Both the position numbers and the translations under genes were made by a program. A model generated the notes under the pieces. The model had not been told where the DNA came from, did not search any database, and worked only from the letters and a program-made list of their open reading frames with translations. A stretch of DNA of 64,000 bases from Novosphingobium chloroacetimidivorans (GTDB lineage: Bacteria; Pseudomonadota; Alphaproteobacteria; Sphingomonadales; Sphingomonadaceae): NCBI RefSeq assembly GCF_014204535.1, contig NZ_JACHLR010000004.1, positions 124,001 through 188,000 on the forward strand, read 5' to 3'. Shown here piece by piece: positions 24,618 through 34,508 of the stretch; within the stretch, counting starts at the first letter, position 1; every line of letters starts with the position of its first letter.

Positions 24618-25400
24618 ATGGATCTGGGAATCAAAGGGCGTACCGCGCTGGTCTGCGCCGCCAGCAAGGGCCTGGGCCGCGCCTGTGCCATCGCATTGGC
24701 CGATGAGGGCGTGAACGTCGTGATCGTCGCGCGTGGGCAGGAAGCGCTCGAGGCGACGGCCGCCGAGATCCGCCAGCGCCGGGCCGACGTGACCGTCACC
24801 GCCATCGCCGCGGACATTACCACCCTCGATGGCCGGCAGCGCGCCCTCGAGGCATGCCCCAGCCCCGACATCCTGGTCAACAACGCCGGCGGCCCCCCGG
24901 CCGGCGACTTCCGCAACTGGGATCGCGACACCTGGATCGCCGCGCTCGATGCCAACATGCTGACGCCGATCGAGCTCATCAAGGCCACCGTCGATGGCAT
25001 GATCGAGCGCCGCTTCGGTCGCATCGTCAACATCACCTCTGGCGCGGTGAAGGCGCCGATCGACACGCTGGGCCTGTCGAATGGCGCGCGCTCGGGCCTG
25101 ACCGGGTTCGTCGCCGGCCTGTCGCGCAAGACCGTCCGCGCCAATGTGACGATCAACAACCTGCTGCCGGGACCGTTCGATACCGATCGCCTGAAGGTGA
25201 CCAACGAGGCCGCAGCGCGTGCCTCGGGCAAGACGGTGGAGGAAGTGACCTGGCAGCGTCGCGACGGCAACCCGGCTGGCCGCTTCGGCGATCCGATGGA
25301 GTTCGGCGCCACCTGCGCGTTCCTATGCAGCAATCAGGCGTCCTTCATGACCGGTCAGAACGTGTTGCTCGATGGCGGCGCGTTCCCCGGCACGTTCTGA
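24618..25400 (+). CDS. Short-chain dehydrogenase/reductase with non-canonical active site
   Basis: A 260-residue Rossmann protein: cofactor loop CAASKGLGRA, NNAGGPP, and a C-terminal end MTGQNVLLDGGAFPG typical of FabG-like SDRs. The catalytic serine segment NITSGAV is present, but the expected Tyr-x3-Lys reads S154-N-G-A-R158. A known minority SDR subgroup has this Ser/Asn...Arg pattern; its reaction is poorly defined. AAGAAGGA precedes the ATG. It probably acts on an intermediate made by the preceding aminotransferase. Confidence 0.88.
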   Translation: MDLGIKGRTALVCAASKGLGRACAIALADEGVNVVIVARGQEALEATAAEIRQRRADVTVTAIAADITTLDGRQRALEACPSPDILVNNAGGPPAGDFRNWDRDTWIAALDANMLTPIELIKATVDGMIERRFGRIVNITSGAVKAPIDTLGLSNGARSGLTGFVAGLSRKTVRANVTINNLLPGPFDTDRLKVTNEAAARASGKTVEEVTWQRRDGNPAGRFGDPMEFGATCAFLCSNQASFMTGQNVLLDGGAFPGTF

Positions 25401-25424
25401 GGCTTGGATCGGAGTATGGCCGCG

Positions 25425-27317
25425 ATGATGGGCAGGGCAGTGACGATCATCGCGGCGATCGCCGTGTCGAGCGCGGGACTCGCGGACAATCCCGCTGACC
25501 TCAGCGATGCCGCCGTGGAGCGGCAGCTGGGTGAAAAGGCGACTGTCGAGATGCTGGCGATGGTACCGATGCGCGACGGGGTCGAGCTTGCCACCAACAT
25601 CTACCGGCCCAAGGGCGCCAAGGCTCCACTGCCGACGCTGCTGGTGCGCACGCCCTACGGCGAACTGCCCTACAAGACCGCGACCAGCCGCCGCGCCCTG
25701 GATGCCGTCGCGCACGGCTATGCCTTGGTCGTCCAGAACGAACGCGGCCGCTACTTCTCGCAAGGCAAGTGGGAGATCCTGGGGCGGCCGCAGACGGACG
25801 GCTACGACACGCTGACCTGGATCGCCAAGCAGCCGTGGTCGAATGGCACGGTGGGCACCATCGGCTGCTCGTCTTCGGCGGAGTGGCAGCTGACGCTCGC
25901 GGCGCAGCACCATCCCGCCCACGCGGCAATGGTGCCGATGTCCTACGGTGCGGGTATCGGCAAGGTCGGCCGCTATTGGGAGCAGGGCAGCTTCTACATG
26001 GGCGGCGTGCCGCGCACGCTATCGCCGGTGTGGCTTTACAGCGTGGACAATCCGCTGCGCCCGGAACTGCCCAAGGGTCTCGATGCCAAGACGCTCGCCC
26101 GGCTGGCGCGCTACAACGATCTCGCGCCCAAGAAGCCCGAGGTGAAGTGGAGTGCGCAGATCAACCATCTGCCTTATGCCGACATGCTGAGGGACCTGGG
26201 CGAACCATCCGGCCTGTTCGACACGATGATCGCGCGCAAGGGCCCGGCCGACCCGGCCTGGCGCAGCGGCGGGCTGTTCTTCGACGATACCATGAAGGGC
26301 TGGAGCGTTCCGTCGCTCTGGTTCAGTTCCTGGTACGACATCACCGTCGGACCCAATATCGAGTTGTTCAATCACGCACGCGCCGCTGCCACCAGCGAGA
26401 GCGTGCGCAAGAACCAGTTCGCGGTGATCGGCCCCAACACCCATTGCGCCTTCGACAACCTGGGGCCGAACTTTCGCTCGGGAGACCGCGACCTCGGCGA
26501 TGCCACGTTTGATACCGCAGGCCAGACTTACGCCTTCCTCGATCGCTGGCTGAAGGGCGACACCCGCGCCTTTGCCGCAAGCACCGCGCCGGTGCGGTTC
26601 TTCACCATGGGCGTGAACCGCTGGCAGCAGGCGACGCAGTGGCCGCCCAAGGAAGCGCATCCGCTGCGCCTCTATCTACGCTCGCAGGGCAAGGCGAACA
26701 GCCTGTGGGGGGATGGCCGCCTCGATCGCGCCGCACCCGATGGATCGGAAACGGCCGACGCCTACACGCATGATCCCAGCAACCCGGTACCGACGATTGG
26801 AGGCGCGGATTGCTGCAACGGCGGTCTGTCGTCCGCAGGCGCCGCGGACCAGCGGCAGGTGGAGGCACGCGACGACGTGCTCGTCTACACGAGCGAGCCG
26901 ATGACCAGCCCGCTGGAAGTGACGGGCGCGGTCGAGGCGGTGCTGGCGATCTCGTCCGACGCGCGCGACAGCGACTTCGCCGTCAAGCTCGTCGACGTCG
27001 CGCCAGACGGCAAGGCGTTCATCCTGGGCGATACGATCCTGCGCGCTCGTTACCGGGACGGGTACGTCGACCCCAGGCCGCTCGTGCCCGGGCAGATCTA
27101 CCAGATTCATCCGACGCCGATCACCACCAGCAACACCTTCCTGCCCGGGCATCGCATCCGCATCGAGATCGCATCCTCGAACTTCCCCAAGTTCGCGCGC
27201 AATCTCGGCACGGGCGGCGACAACGAGCGCGAGGCGACGCCGGTGATTGCGCATAACAAGCTCCATCACCTGGCGGGAAGCGCTTCGTACATCGAACTGC
27301 CCGTGGTCGATCGCTAG
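25425..27317 (+). CDS. CocE/NonD family X-Pro-like hydrolase, exported
   Basis: About 630 residues. A signal peptide (AVTIIAAIAVSSAGLA) is followed by an alpha/beta-hydrolase of the S15/CocE group: nucleophile S149 in GTIGCSSSAEW, the acid in SSWYDITVGPN, the histidine in GPNTHCAF, and the C-terminal jelly-roll domain. The family cleaves esters, amides or X-Pro peptides. GGAG lies 10 nt before the chosen ATG at 25425; ATG 25416 and 25428 are alternatives. As an exported enzyme inside an otherwise cytoplasmic operon, it links this unit to the exported peptidases. Confidence 0.88.
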   Translation: MMGRAVTIIAAIAVSSAGLADNPADLSDAAVERQLGEKATVEMLAMVPMRDGVELATNIYRPKGAKAPLPTLLVRTPYGELPYKTATSRRALDAVAHGYALVVQNERGRYFSQGKWEILGRPQTDGYDTLTWIAKQPWSNGTVGTIGCSSSAEWQLTLAAQHHPAHAAMVPMSYGAGIGKVGRYWEQGSFYMGGVPRTLSPVWLYSVDNPLRPELPKGLDAKTLARLARYNDLAPKKPEVKWSAQINHLPYADMLRDLGEPSGLFDTMIARKGPADPAWRSGGLFFDDTMKGWSVPSLWFSSWYDITVGPNIELFNHARAAATSESVRKNQFAVIGPNTHCAFDNLGPNFRSGDRDLGDATFDTAGQTYAFLDRWLKGDTRAFAASTAPVRFFTMGVNRWQQATQWPPKEAHPLRLYLRSQGKANSLWGDGRLDRAAPDGSETADAYTHDPSNPVPTIGGADCCNGGLSSAGAADQRQVEARDDVLVYTSEPMTSPLEVTGAVEAVLAISSDARDSDFAVKLVDVAPDGKAFILGDTILRARYRDGYVDPRPLVPGQIYQIHPTPITTSNTFLPGHRIRIEIASSNFPKFARNLGTGGDNEREATPVIAHNKLHHLAGSASYIELPVVDR

Positions 27318-27357
27318 ATCCATCCGGCCGCACTCCCTCATCGACAAGGCAATCCAC

Positions 27358-28401
27358 ATGGCAAACGAGATCATCCACGCCGAGCGGGTCGTCCGCCTGA
27401 AGGACGCTGCGAGCGGCCTCGACGGCGTCATCGTCATCCACTCCGACGCGCTGGGACCAGCGGCGGGTGGCTGCCGATTTTGGCGTTACGCCGATGAGGA
27501 CGCCATGATCGCCGATGCCCTGCGCCTGGCGCGGGGCATGAGCTACAAGAACGCCATGGCCGATCTTCCGCTCGGCGGTGGCAAAGCCGTCCTGCAAATG
27601 CCCGGCGGACCTTTCGACCGTGACGCCCTGTTCCGCGCCTTCGGCCGCGCCGTCGCCGACCTGGATGGCGCTTATGTCACGGCCGAGGATGTGGGAACCA
27701 CGATTGCCGACATGGAAACGGTGGCGCGCGAAACCCGCCACGTTGCGGGACTGAGTGCACGTCCAGGCATCGCGGGCGGAGATCCTTCGCCCTGGACCGC
27801 CAAGGGCGTGTTCGAGGCTATGCGCGCCGCGGCCCGCTTCGCCCATGACGCCGAGCTGTCGGACCTCACCGTGGCGGTGCAGGGTGCCGGCAACGTCGGT
27901 GCCGGACTATGTGCTTTGCTGGCCGAGGCGGGTGCCCGCGTGCTCGTCGCGGATATCTCGCGCGAGCGATGCGAAATGGTCGCGGCGCGGACCGGCGCGA
28001 CGATCGTCAGTCCGGACGAGATCGTGAACGTGCAAGCCGACGTCTTTGCCCCCTGCGCGCTCGGCGGCGTGCTCGATGCGGCGGCGATCGCCGGCTTGCG
28101 GGCGCGTCTGGTGTGCGGCGGCGCGAACAACCAGTTGGCTGACGGCGGTGCGGAAGCCCTAATGCTGGATCGCGGTATCGCCTACGTACCCGACTATGTC
28201 GCCAACGCCGGTGGCATTATCAACGTCTCGGCCGAGTACCTGGGCGAGACGTCGGAGCAGGTGGCGGACCGGGTCGGCCGGATCGCCTCGCGGGTGCGCG
28301 ACATTCTCGAGCGTGCGGCCCACGATGGCATCTCCCCCGCGACGGTGGCCGACAGCCTCGCGCGGGCGCGGATCGGCGAAGCCGTGCCCGCGACTGCCTG
28401 A
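27358..28401 (+). CDS. Leucine/phenylalanine-type amino acid dehydrogenase
   Basis: A 347-residue Glu/Leu/Phe/Val dehydrogenase. The catalytic lysine lies in SYKNAMADLPLGGGKAV and the NAD-binding turn is VQGAGNVGAGL. It oxidatively deaminates a branched or aromatic amino acid to the keto acid with NAD. The next gene is an amino-acid permease, and the tyrosine operon lies beyond it, so a hydrophobic or aromatic amino acid is the likely product of the locus. AAGG precedes the ATG by 9 nt. Confidence 0.88.
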   Translation: MANEIIHAERVVRLKDAASGLDGVIVIHSDALGPAAGGCRFWRYADEDAMIADALRLARGMSYKNAMADLPLGGGKAVLQMPGGPFDRDALFRAFGRAVADLDGAYVTAEDVGTTIADMETVARETRHVAGLSARPGIAGGDPSPWTAKGVFEAMRAAARFAHDAELSDLTVAVQGAGNVGAGLCALLAEAGARVLVADISRERCEMVAARTGATIVSPDEIVNVQADVFAPCALGGVLDAAAIAGLRARLVCGGANNQLADGGAEALMLDRGIAYVPDYVANAGGIINVSAEYLGETSEQVADRVGRIASRVRDILERAAHDGISPATVADSLARARIGEAVPATA

Positions 28402-28427
28402 ACCGACAGAAAAAGGGAGGAAGAGCC

Positions 28428-29825
28428 ATGCGTAACTGGAACCGCCGCAAGTCGATCGCGGTCGAGGCCCTTCCTTCCGAGCACACGCTGCGGCGGACGC
28501 TGAGCTGGTGGCACCTGATCGCCATGGGCGTGGGTGCGATCATCGGCACCGGCATCTATACGCTGGTGGGGATCGGTGCCGGTCTTGCGGGGCCTGCAGT
28601 GGTGCTCTCCTTCGCGATCGCCGGAGCGGTCTGCGCCTGCGCGGCCTTGTGCTACGCCGAAGTGGCGACGGCCATTCCCGCCTCCGGCTCGGCATATACT
28701 TATTCCTACGCGGTGGTTGGTGAACTCATCGCCTGGATCGTGGGCTGGAGCCTGATCCTGGAATACTCGCTGGTGGTCAGCGCCGTCGCGGTGGGATGGT
28801 CCGGCTATGTGGTGGGCACTCTGTCGGCCATCGGGCTACCGCTGCCGGTGGCGCTCACCGCCGGTCCGCACGCGGGTGGGCTGTTCAATCTGCCTGCGGT
28901 GTTCATCGTCTTCGCCGTCGCCGGAGTGCTGACGATGGGCACGCGCGAGAGCGCGACACTCAATGCCGCCCTCGTCGGGGTAAAGATCGTCGCGTTGATC
29001 CTGTTCATCTCGGTGGCGCTGCCGCACTTCGATGTCGCGCAGTTCAAGCCGTTCATGCCCTACGGCTTCTCGCCGCACGAGATCGACGGCAAGCAGCACG
29101 GCGTCATGGCGGCGGCGGCGATCATCTTTTTCGCCTTCTATGGCTTCGATGCGATCTCCACCGCAGCCGAAGAGACCAAGCGGCCCGACCGTGACTTGCC
29201 GATCGGCATCGTCGGCTCGATGGTGATCTGCACGGCCATCTACGTCGGCGTGGCGGCGGTCGCCATCGGGGCGATGCCGTTCACGGCTTATGCCGACAGC
29301 CCCGAGCCGCTGGCGCTGATCCTGCGCAGCCTGGGTCAGGGCAAAGTTGCGGTGATCATCGGCGCGGCGGCGATCGTCGCGCTGCCCACTGTCATCCTCG
29401 CCTTCCTGTTTGGCCAGAGCCGCATCTTCTTCGTCATGGCGCGCGATGGCCTGCTGCCCAAGTCGCTCGCAAAGGTCAGCACGCGAACCGGTGCGCCCGT
29501 GCGCATGACGCTGGGCACTGCGGCAGTGGTCTCCGTGCTGGCGGGACTGGCGCCGCTGGACGAGATCGCCGCGCTTGCCAATGCCGGCACGCTGGTCGCG
29601 TTCATCGCCGTCGCCGCGTGCATGCTCATCATGCGCCGCCGGGATCCTGACGGTCCGCGCAAGTTCTCGACGCCGCTGCCGTGGCTGATCGGGCCCTTGG
29701 CGATCGGCGGCTGCATCTACTTGTTCTGGAGCCTGCCGGGCACGACCAAGCTGTTCTTCGGGCTGTGGAACCTGCTGGGCCTGGCGCTCTACGCCTGGGT
29801 CGGGCGCTCGGCAGCGATCCGATAG
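28428..29825 (+). CDS. APC family amino acid permease (cationic amino acid transporter-like)
   Basis: A 465-residue protein with about 12 membrane helices. The first helix carries the APC signature GVGAIIGTGIYTLVG, and FYGFDAISTAAEETKRPDRD is the conserved helix 6-7 loop. It would import amino acids across the inner membrane. A strong ribosome site (AAAGGGAGG) precedes the ATG. It is the last gene of the plus-strand unit, 26 bp behind the dehydrogenase and convergent with the Rieske gene, with only 3 bp between their stops. Confidence 0.92.
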   Translation: MRNWNRRKSIAVEALPSEHTLRRTLSWWHLIAMGVGAIIGTGIYTLVGIGAGLAGPAVVLSFAIAGAVCACAALCYAEVATAIPASGSAYTYSYAVVGELIAWIVGWSLILEYSLVVSAVAVGWSGYVVGTLSAIGLPLPVALTAGPHAGGLFNLPAVFIVFAVAGVLTMGTRESATLNAALVGVKIVALILFISVALPHFDVAQFKPFMPYGFSPHEIDGKQHGVMAAAAIIFFAFYGFDAISTAAEETKRPDRDLPIGIVGSMVICTAIYVGVAAVAIGAMPFTAYADSPEPLALILRSLGQGKVAVIIGAAAIVALPTVILAFLFGQSRIFFVMARDGLLPKSLAKVSTRTGAPVRMTLGTAAVVSVLAGLAPLDEIAALANAGTLVAFIAVAACMLIMRRRDPDGPRKFSTPLPWLIGPLAIGGCIYLFWSLPGTTKLFFGLWNLLGLALYAWVGRSAAIR

Positions 29826-29828
29826 GCG

Positions 29829-30188
29829 TCAGGCCGTCACGATCCAGCCATCGGCTACGGTGACCGGCCAAGCGGTGAGGGCGGCGCCGGCGCAGGGCCC
29901 GCCGACGCAATGGCCGTCCTCGACGCGGAACAACGCGCCGTGCCAGCTGCAGACGATCTGGGATCCGCCCGGTGCCAGGTAGTCGTCGAGCGTCTGTGCC
30001 AGCGGCAGGCCGGCGTGCGGACAACGGTCCACGTATCCGAACACGGCATCACCCCGACGAACGACGAAGCCGTGAAAACGGCCGGCACGCATGGCGAGCA
30101 CGAAGTTGCGCGCGCTGCTTTCGGCGATGTCCACCAGCGGACAAAGTCGCACTCCGGCGGGCGTTGCCGAGAGCCAGGGTTCGGCCAT
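29829..30188 (-). CDS. Small Rieske [2Fe-2S] protein at end of tyrosine operon
   Basis: A 119-residue single-domain Rieske protein with the cluster ligands in CPHAG and CSWHGALF. It has no catalytic partner domain, so it is ferredoxin-like. The frame extends upstream, but ATG 30188 gives a complete Rieske domain and sits one base after the maiA stop. Homogentisate cleavage does not require a Rieske protein, so its role is unclear: an electron carrier for an unlinked oxygenase, or a dedicated accessory. Confidence 0.85.
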   Translation of the reverse strand: MAEPWLSATPAGVRLCPLVDIAESSARNFVLAMRAGRFHGFVVRRGDAVFGYVDRCPHAGLPLAQTLDDYLAPGGSQIVCSWHGALFRVEDGHCVGGPCAGAALTAWPVTVADGWIVTA

Positions 30189-30189
30189 G

Positions 30190-30831
30190 TCAGCCTTGCG
30201 CGTCTGGCTGCATCGCGGGATGCGCAGCGGCGACGGCCGGCAGGGCGCGGGCGGCTTCGGTCGCCGCCTGCAAGCGCGGATAGGCGCTAAGATCGATGGC
30301 GAACCGCTCGGCATTGTAGACTTGCGGGACGAGGTAGCAATCGACCATGCCGGGCGCATCGCCGAACGCGAACGTGCCGCCATGCCGGGCGATCAGCTGC
30401 TCCAGCGCGGTGAAGCCGGCATCGATCCAATGGGTCATCCAGGTGCCGATCTGCGCTTGGTCCGCGCCAAAATCCTGCCGCAGCACGTCCAGCACGCGAA
30501 GGTTGTTGATCGGGTGGATATCGCACCCGATCACCGCCGCCATGGCGCGGACGATAGCCGCTTTGTCCGGATCGGCGGGCAGCAGCGGCACGTTGGGGTA
30601 GCGCGCGTCGAGCCACTCCAGGATTGCCGGACTTTCAATCAGGGCCCCGCCGTCATGGACCAGAGTCGGCACCAGGCCATGCGGTGCAATCTCTAAGTAA
30701 TCGGGCGCGCGCTGCTCGCCGTGGCGCAAGTCGTGCGTGACCTGCCGGTATTCCAGTCCCTTCAGGTTGAGCGCAATGCGCACCCGATAGGCGGCGCTGG
30801 AGCGCCAGTAGCCATGCAGGACCAGGCTCAT
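30190..30831 (-). CDS. maiA: Maleylacetoacetate isomerase
   Basis: A 213-residue zeta-class glutathione transferase, the normal MaiA length, with the active-site SSAAYRVRIALNLKGL near the N-terminus and the IESPAILEWL glutathione-binding segment. It isomerises maleylacetoacetate to fumarylacetoacetate using glutathione. The ATG at 30831 overlaps the fahA stop (ATGA); the in-frame GTG or ATG further upstream would lie inside fahA. Confidence 0.93.
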   Translation of the reverse strand: MSLVLHGYWRSSAAYRVRIALNLKGLEYRQVTHDLRHGEQRAPDYLEIAPHGLVPTLVHDGGALIESPAILEWLDARYPNVPLLPADPDKAAIVRAMAAVIGCDIHPINNLRVLDVLRQDFGADQAQIGTWMTHWIDAGFTALEQLIARHGGTFAFGDAPGMVDCYLVPQVYNAERFAIDLSAYPRLQAATEAARALPAVAAAHPAMQPDAQG

Positions 30832-32129
30832 GTCGCCGGTAGCACCACGGCGCGGCACTCGCCCAGGCCGATCGAGGCATAGCCCTCGCGCGACGCCGTG
30901 GCGGTCAGGATGACCTCGTCGCCGTCCTCCAGGAAGCTGCGGCTTTGGCCATTGGGCAGTGCGATCGGCTCCTTGCCGCCGATGCTCAGTTCCATCAGGC
31001 TGCCGAAGCCCTCCCGCTCGGGCGCGGAGATGGTGCCGGTACCCAGCAGGTCGCCTGGCTGCAGGTTGCAGCCGTTGGAGGCGTGATGGGCGACGATCTG
31101 GTTGACCGTCCAGTACATGTTGCTTGCCGGTCCGCGGCTGAGGCGATGCGGTGCCGTGCCCTGCTCGCGCATCTCACGGGTGGAGAGGAACACCTCCAGT
31201 GTCAGCGCCAATGCGCCATGTGCCTGATCCGTCGCGTCGAACAAGTAGGGCAGGGGTGCGGGGTCGCCTTCCGGCCGGGCTGGCTGCGCCTGACGGAAGG
31301 GCGCCATCGCCTCGGGCGTGATCACCCAAGGCGAGATCGTGGAGTGGAAGTTCTTCGCCAGGAACGGCCCGAGCGGTTGATACTCCCAGGCCTGCAGGTC
31401 GCGCGCCGACCAGTCGTTCAGCAGGCAGAAGCCGGCGATGTGGTCGCCCGCCTCGGCGACCGGTATGGGCTCGCCAAGCGCATTTCCAGCGCCGATCCAC
31501 ACGCCCAGTTCCAGCTCATAGTCGAGCCGCGCGGTGGGCGCGTATGTCGGCGCATCCGCATCGGGCGCCTTGCGCTGGCCCTTGGGGCGCACCAGCGGCA
31601 CGCCCGACACGCGGATCGAGGACGCGCGGCCATGATAGCCGATCGGCACATGCTTGTAGTTGGGCAGCAGCGGATTGTCGGGACGGAACTGCCGGCCGAT
31701 ATTGTTGGCGTGGTGGATGCCGACATAGAAATCCGTGTAGTCGCCGATACGCGCAGGCAGATGCAGGACGCACGTCGCCGAAGGGCGCAGGAGCGGCTCG
31801 ATCGCGGGGCGCTGGGCGGCGTCGCACAGCAGCTTGCTGAGCGCGGTGCGCAAGGCCCGGCGCTCGTGAGCAGGCAGCGCGAGCAGCGCGTTGAGCGTCG
31901 CCTCGCCGCACGCCGCCGCTGCTGCCGGCGAGATCAGGCCCAGCTCTGCGACGGCGCGCAAGTCCAGGATCGCATCGCCAATGGCGACGCCCGCCCGCGG
32001 CTCGGCGTTCTCGAACGAGAAGATGCCGAACGGCAGGTTCTGCACCGGAAACACCGGATGCCCGGCCGCGCCCGGCACCCAGCTCGTCAGCGACGCCTCA
32101 TGGGTTTCGTCGGTCTGCCACCAGGTCAT
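30828..32129 (-). CDS. fahA: Fumarylacetoacetase
   Basis: A 433-residue fumarylacetoacetate hydrolase with the metal-site segment [32 protein letters not shown] and the long C-terminal FAH domain. It cleaves fumarylacetoacetate to fumarate and acetoacetate, the last step of tyrosine breakdown. The start overlaps the hmgA stop (ATGA) and a GGAGAGGA ribosome site precedes it. Confidence 0.96.
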   Translation of the reverse strand: MTWWQTDETHEASLTSWVPGAAGHPVFPVQNLPFGIFSFENAEPRAGVAIGDAILDLRAVAELGLISPAAAAACGEATLNALLALPAHERRALRTALSKLLCDAAQRPAIEPLLRPSATCVLHLPARIGDYTDFYVGIHHANNIGRQFRPDNPLLPNYKHVPIGYHGRASSIRVSGVPLVRPKGQRKAPDADAPTYAPTARLDYELELGVWIGAGNALGEPIPVAEAGDHIAGFCLLNDWSARDLQAWEYQPLGPFLAKNFHSTISPWVITPEAMAPFRQAQPARPEGDPAPLPYLFDATDQAHGALALTLEVFLSTREMREQGTAPHRLSRGPASNMYWTVNQIVAHHASNGCNLQPGDLLGTGTISAPEREGFGSLMELSIGGKEPIALPNGQSRSFLEDGDEVILTATASREGYASIGLGECRAVVLPAT

Positions 32130-33445
32130 CGTTGGTCCTCTCCTGCCTGCGTCGGCAGCTGCGCCTTGCGAAAGCCGCTCCAGCAGGCGTCGTAATCATC
32201 CTGCAGCAGCTCCGTCTCCATCGCCCAGCGGGTAGGACGGATCGGGTGCCGGCTCTCGAACATGAACGCCATGGTATCGGCAAGATAGTGTGGGGTGAGT
32301 TCGGCGGTGACGGCGTTCTCGTAGCTGGAAGCATCGGGTCCATGGCTCGACATGCAGTTATGCAGGCTCCCGCCACCAGGTGCGAAGCCGCCGGCCTTGG
32401 CGTCGTAGGTACCGTGGATCAGACCCATGAACTCGCTCATCACGTTGCGGTGGAACCAGGGCGGCCGGAACGTGTCCTCAGCCACCATCCAGCGCGGCGG
32501 AAAGATCACGAAATCGATGTTCGCAGTTCCCGGCGTGTCGCTGGGCGAAGTCAGGACGGTGAAGATCGACGGGTCCGGGTGATCGAAGCTGACGGTGTTG
32601 ATCGTGTTGAAGCGCCGCAGGTCGTAGCGGACCGGGGCCAGATTGCCATGCCAGGCGACGACATCGAACGGCGAATGATCCAGCCTTGTGGCATAGAGCC
32701 GCCCCTGGAACTTCTGGATCAGCTGGTAGTCGCCCTCGCGGTCCTCGTAGGCGGCGTGCGGTGCCTCGAAGTCGCGCGGGTTGGCAAGGCCGTTGGAGCC
32801 GATCGGGCCCAGGTCCGGCAGACGCAGCGAAGCACCATAGTTCTCGCAGACATAGCCGCGCGCGGTCCCGTCCGGCAGCTCGACGCGGAAGCGCAAGCCG
32901 CGGGGGATCACCGCGATCTCGAGTGGCGCGACATCCAGGATACCCATCTCGGTGACGATCCGGAGCGCGCCGTGTTGCGGCACGATAAGCAGTTCGCCAT
33001 CGGCCGAGAAGAACGCGCGGTCCGTCATCGCCAGGTTCGCGGCATAAAGATGGATCGCGCAGCCGTGGCCTGAGGCCGGGTCGCCGTTGCCGGCATAAGT
33101 GACCAGGCCGTCGACGAAGTCGGTCGCCGCGCCGGGCAGGCCCGGCGGGTTCCAGCGCAGCCGGTTCGGTGAGGCGGGAACCTCGTCGAACGGGCCGGAC
33201 CGGATCAGCGAACCACCGGAGTAAGGCTCATAGCGGCCATGCGCGGCACTGGGCAGCAGCCGGTAGAGCCAGCTGCGGCGATTGTCGTGGCGCGGCGCGG
33301 TGAACGCCGTGCCCGAGAGCTGCTCGGCATAGAGCCCGAAGGGCACGCGCTGCGGCGAGTTGCGGCCGATCGGCAAGGCGCCCGCCACCGCCTCGGTCGC
33401 ATGGTGGTTGCCGAAACCGACGAGTGGTGCGTTCCGGTGGGACAT
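32126..33445 (-). CDS. hmgA: Homogentisate 1,2-dioxygenase
   Basis: A 439-residue HmgA of normal length. The iron ligands are visible as His and Glu in [16 protein letters not shown] and the later His in SSHGPD. It opens the homogentisate ring to maleylacetoacetate. The gene starts 6 bp after the hppD stop and has TGAGG just before its ATG. Confidence 0.97.
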   Translation of the reverse strand: MSHRNAPLVGFGNHHATEAVAGALPIGRNSPQRVPFGLYAEQLSGTAFTAPRHDNRRSWLYRLLPSAAHGRYEPYSGGSLIRSGPFDEVPASPNRLRWNPPGLPGAATDFVDGLVTYAGNGDPASGHGCAIHLYAANLAMTDRAFFSADGELLIVPQHGALRIVTEMGILDVAPLEIAVIPRGLRFRVELPDGTARGYVCENYGASLRLPDLGPIGSNGLANPRDFEAPHAAYEDREGDYQLIQKFQGRLYATRLDHSPFDVVAWHGNLAPVRYDLRRFNTINTVSFDHPDPSIFTVLTSPSDTPGTANIDFVIFPPRWMVAEDTFRPPWFHRNVMSEFMGLIHGTYDAKAGGFAPGGGSLHNCMSSHGPDASSYENAVTAELTPHYLADTMAFMFESRHPIRPTRWAMETELLQDDYDACWSGFRKAQLPTQAGEDQR

Positions 33446-33451
33446 GGCGCC

Positions 33452-34507
33452 TCAGTCGACCACGATCACGCCGCGGCGGATCTGGTCGAGCTCGATGCTT
33501 TCGAACAGGGCCTGGAAGTTGCCGTTGCCGAAGCCCTCGTTGCCCTTGCGCTGGATGATCTCGAAGAAGATCGGGCCGAACATGTTCTCGGTGAAAATCT
33601 GCAGCAGCAGGCCCTCATCGTTCTCGACGCTGCCGTCGATGAGGATGCGGTTGCGACGCAGGCGCTCCACATCCTCGCCGTGGCCGGGTACGCGCTTGTC
33701 GACGAGCTCGTAATACGTCTCGATGGTGTCCTGCAGCTTGACGCCGCGCGCCCGCAGCCGCTCGACAGTATCGTAGATGTCCGGAGTGGTGAGGGCGAGG
33801 TGCTGGATACCCTCGCCGTTGTACTGGCGGATGAACTCCTCGATCTGGCTTTTGTCGTCCTGGCTCTCGTTCAGCGGGATGCGGATCGCCTTGTCGGGCG
33901 CGATCATCGCCTGACTGAACAGACCGGTCGCCTGGCCCTTGATGTCGAAGTACTTCTGCTCCTCGAAGCCGAACAGCGTCCGGTAGAATTCGCTCCACAC
34001 GCGCATCTGTCCGCGACGGACGTTGTGGGTAAGGTGATCGAGCAGGTCGAGGCCGACGCTGTTGGCCGCTTCCGACTCGCGCCAGCCGGGAAACTCGGCC
34101 CAGTCCGCATAAAGATCTTCGCCGTCCTTGACGAAGTACAGGTACGAGCCGCCGATTCCCTGAATGACCGTGTCATCCTCGTCCGTCGGCTTGCCACCGT
34201 GCTCCAGCGCCCAGCGCATCGCTGCCGCCGGATCGGCGACGCGGAACGCCATGGCGCTGGCGGAGGGGCCGTGCTCGCCGCGGAAGGCCGCCACGCGGCC
34301 GGCATCGTCGCGGTTAAGCATCAGATTGATGCGGCCCTGCTTGTATCGGGTGATGTTCTTCAGCGGGTGGCGATGCGTGGCCACGAAGCCGAGCTGCTCG
34401 AACTGCGCCGCCATGGCATCCGGATCGGGAGAGGTGAACTCCACGAATTCGAAGCCGTTGAGCCCAAGCGGATTGTCGAGCTGCTGGTCGGTGAGGGTGG
34501 TCGTCAT
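33452..34507 (-). CDS. hppD: 4-hydroxyphenylpyruvate dioxygenase
   Basis: A 351-residue extradiol-type dioxygenase. The iron ligands are the histidine in LLDHLTHNV, the histidine in GIQHLALTT and the glutamate in FFEIIQRKG. It converts 4-hydroxyphenylpyruvate to homogentisate. The ATG at 34507 sits one base after the aminotransferase stop; the longer frame has no support. Confidence 0.97.
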   Translation of the reverse strand: MTTTLTDQQLDNPLGLNGFEFVEFTSPDPDAMAAQFEQLGFVATHRHPLKNITRYKQGRINLMLNRDDAGRVAAFRGEHGPSASAMAFRVADPAAAMRWALEHGGKPTDEDDTVIQGIGGSYLYFVKDGEDLYADWAEFPGWRESEAANSVGLDLLDHLTHNVRRGQMRVWSEFYRTLFGFEEQKYFDIKGQATGLFSQAMIAPDKAIRIPLNESQDDKSQIEEFIRQYNGEGIQHLALTTPDIYDTVERLRARGVKLQDTIETYYELVDKRVPGHGEDVERLRRNRILIDGSVENDEGLLLQIFTENMFGPIFFEIIQRKGNEGFGNGNFQALFESIELDQIRRGVIVVD

Positions 34508-34508
34508 G

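Noticed and set aside
23348..25333. 661-codon minus-strand frame over the aminotransferase and SDR
   Set aside because: Spans two genuine genes; no recognisable domain.
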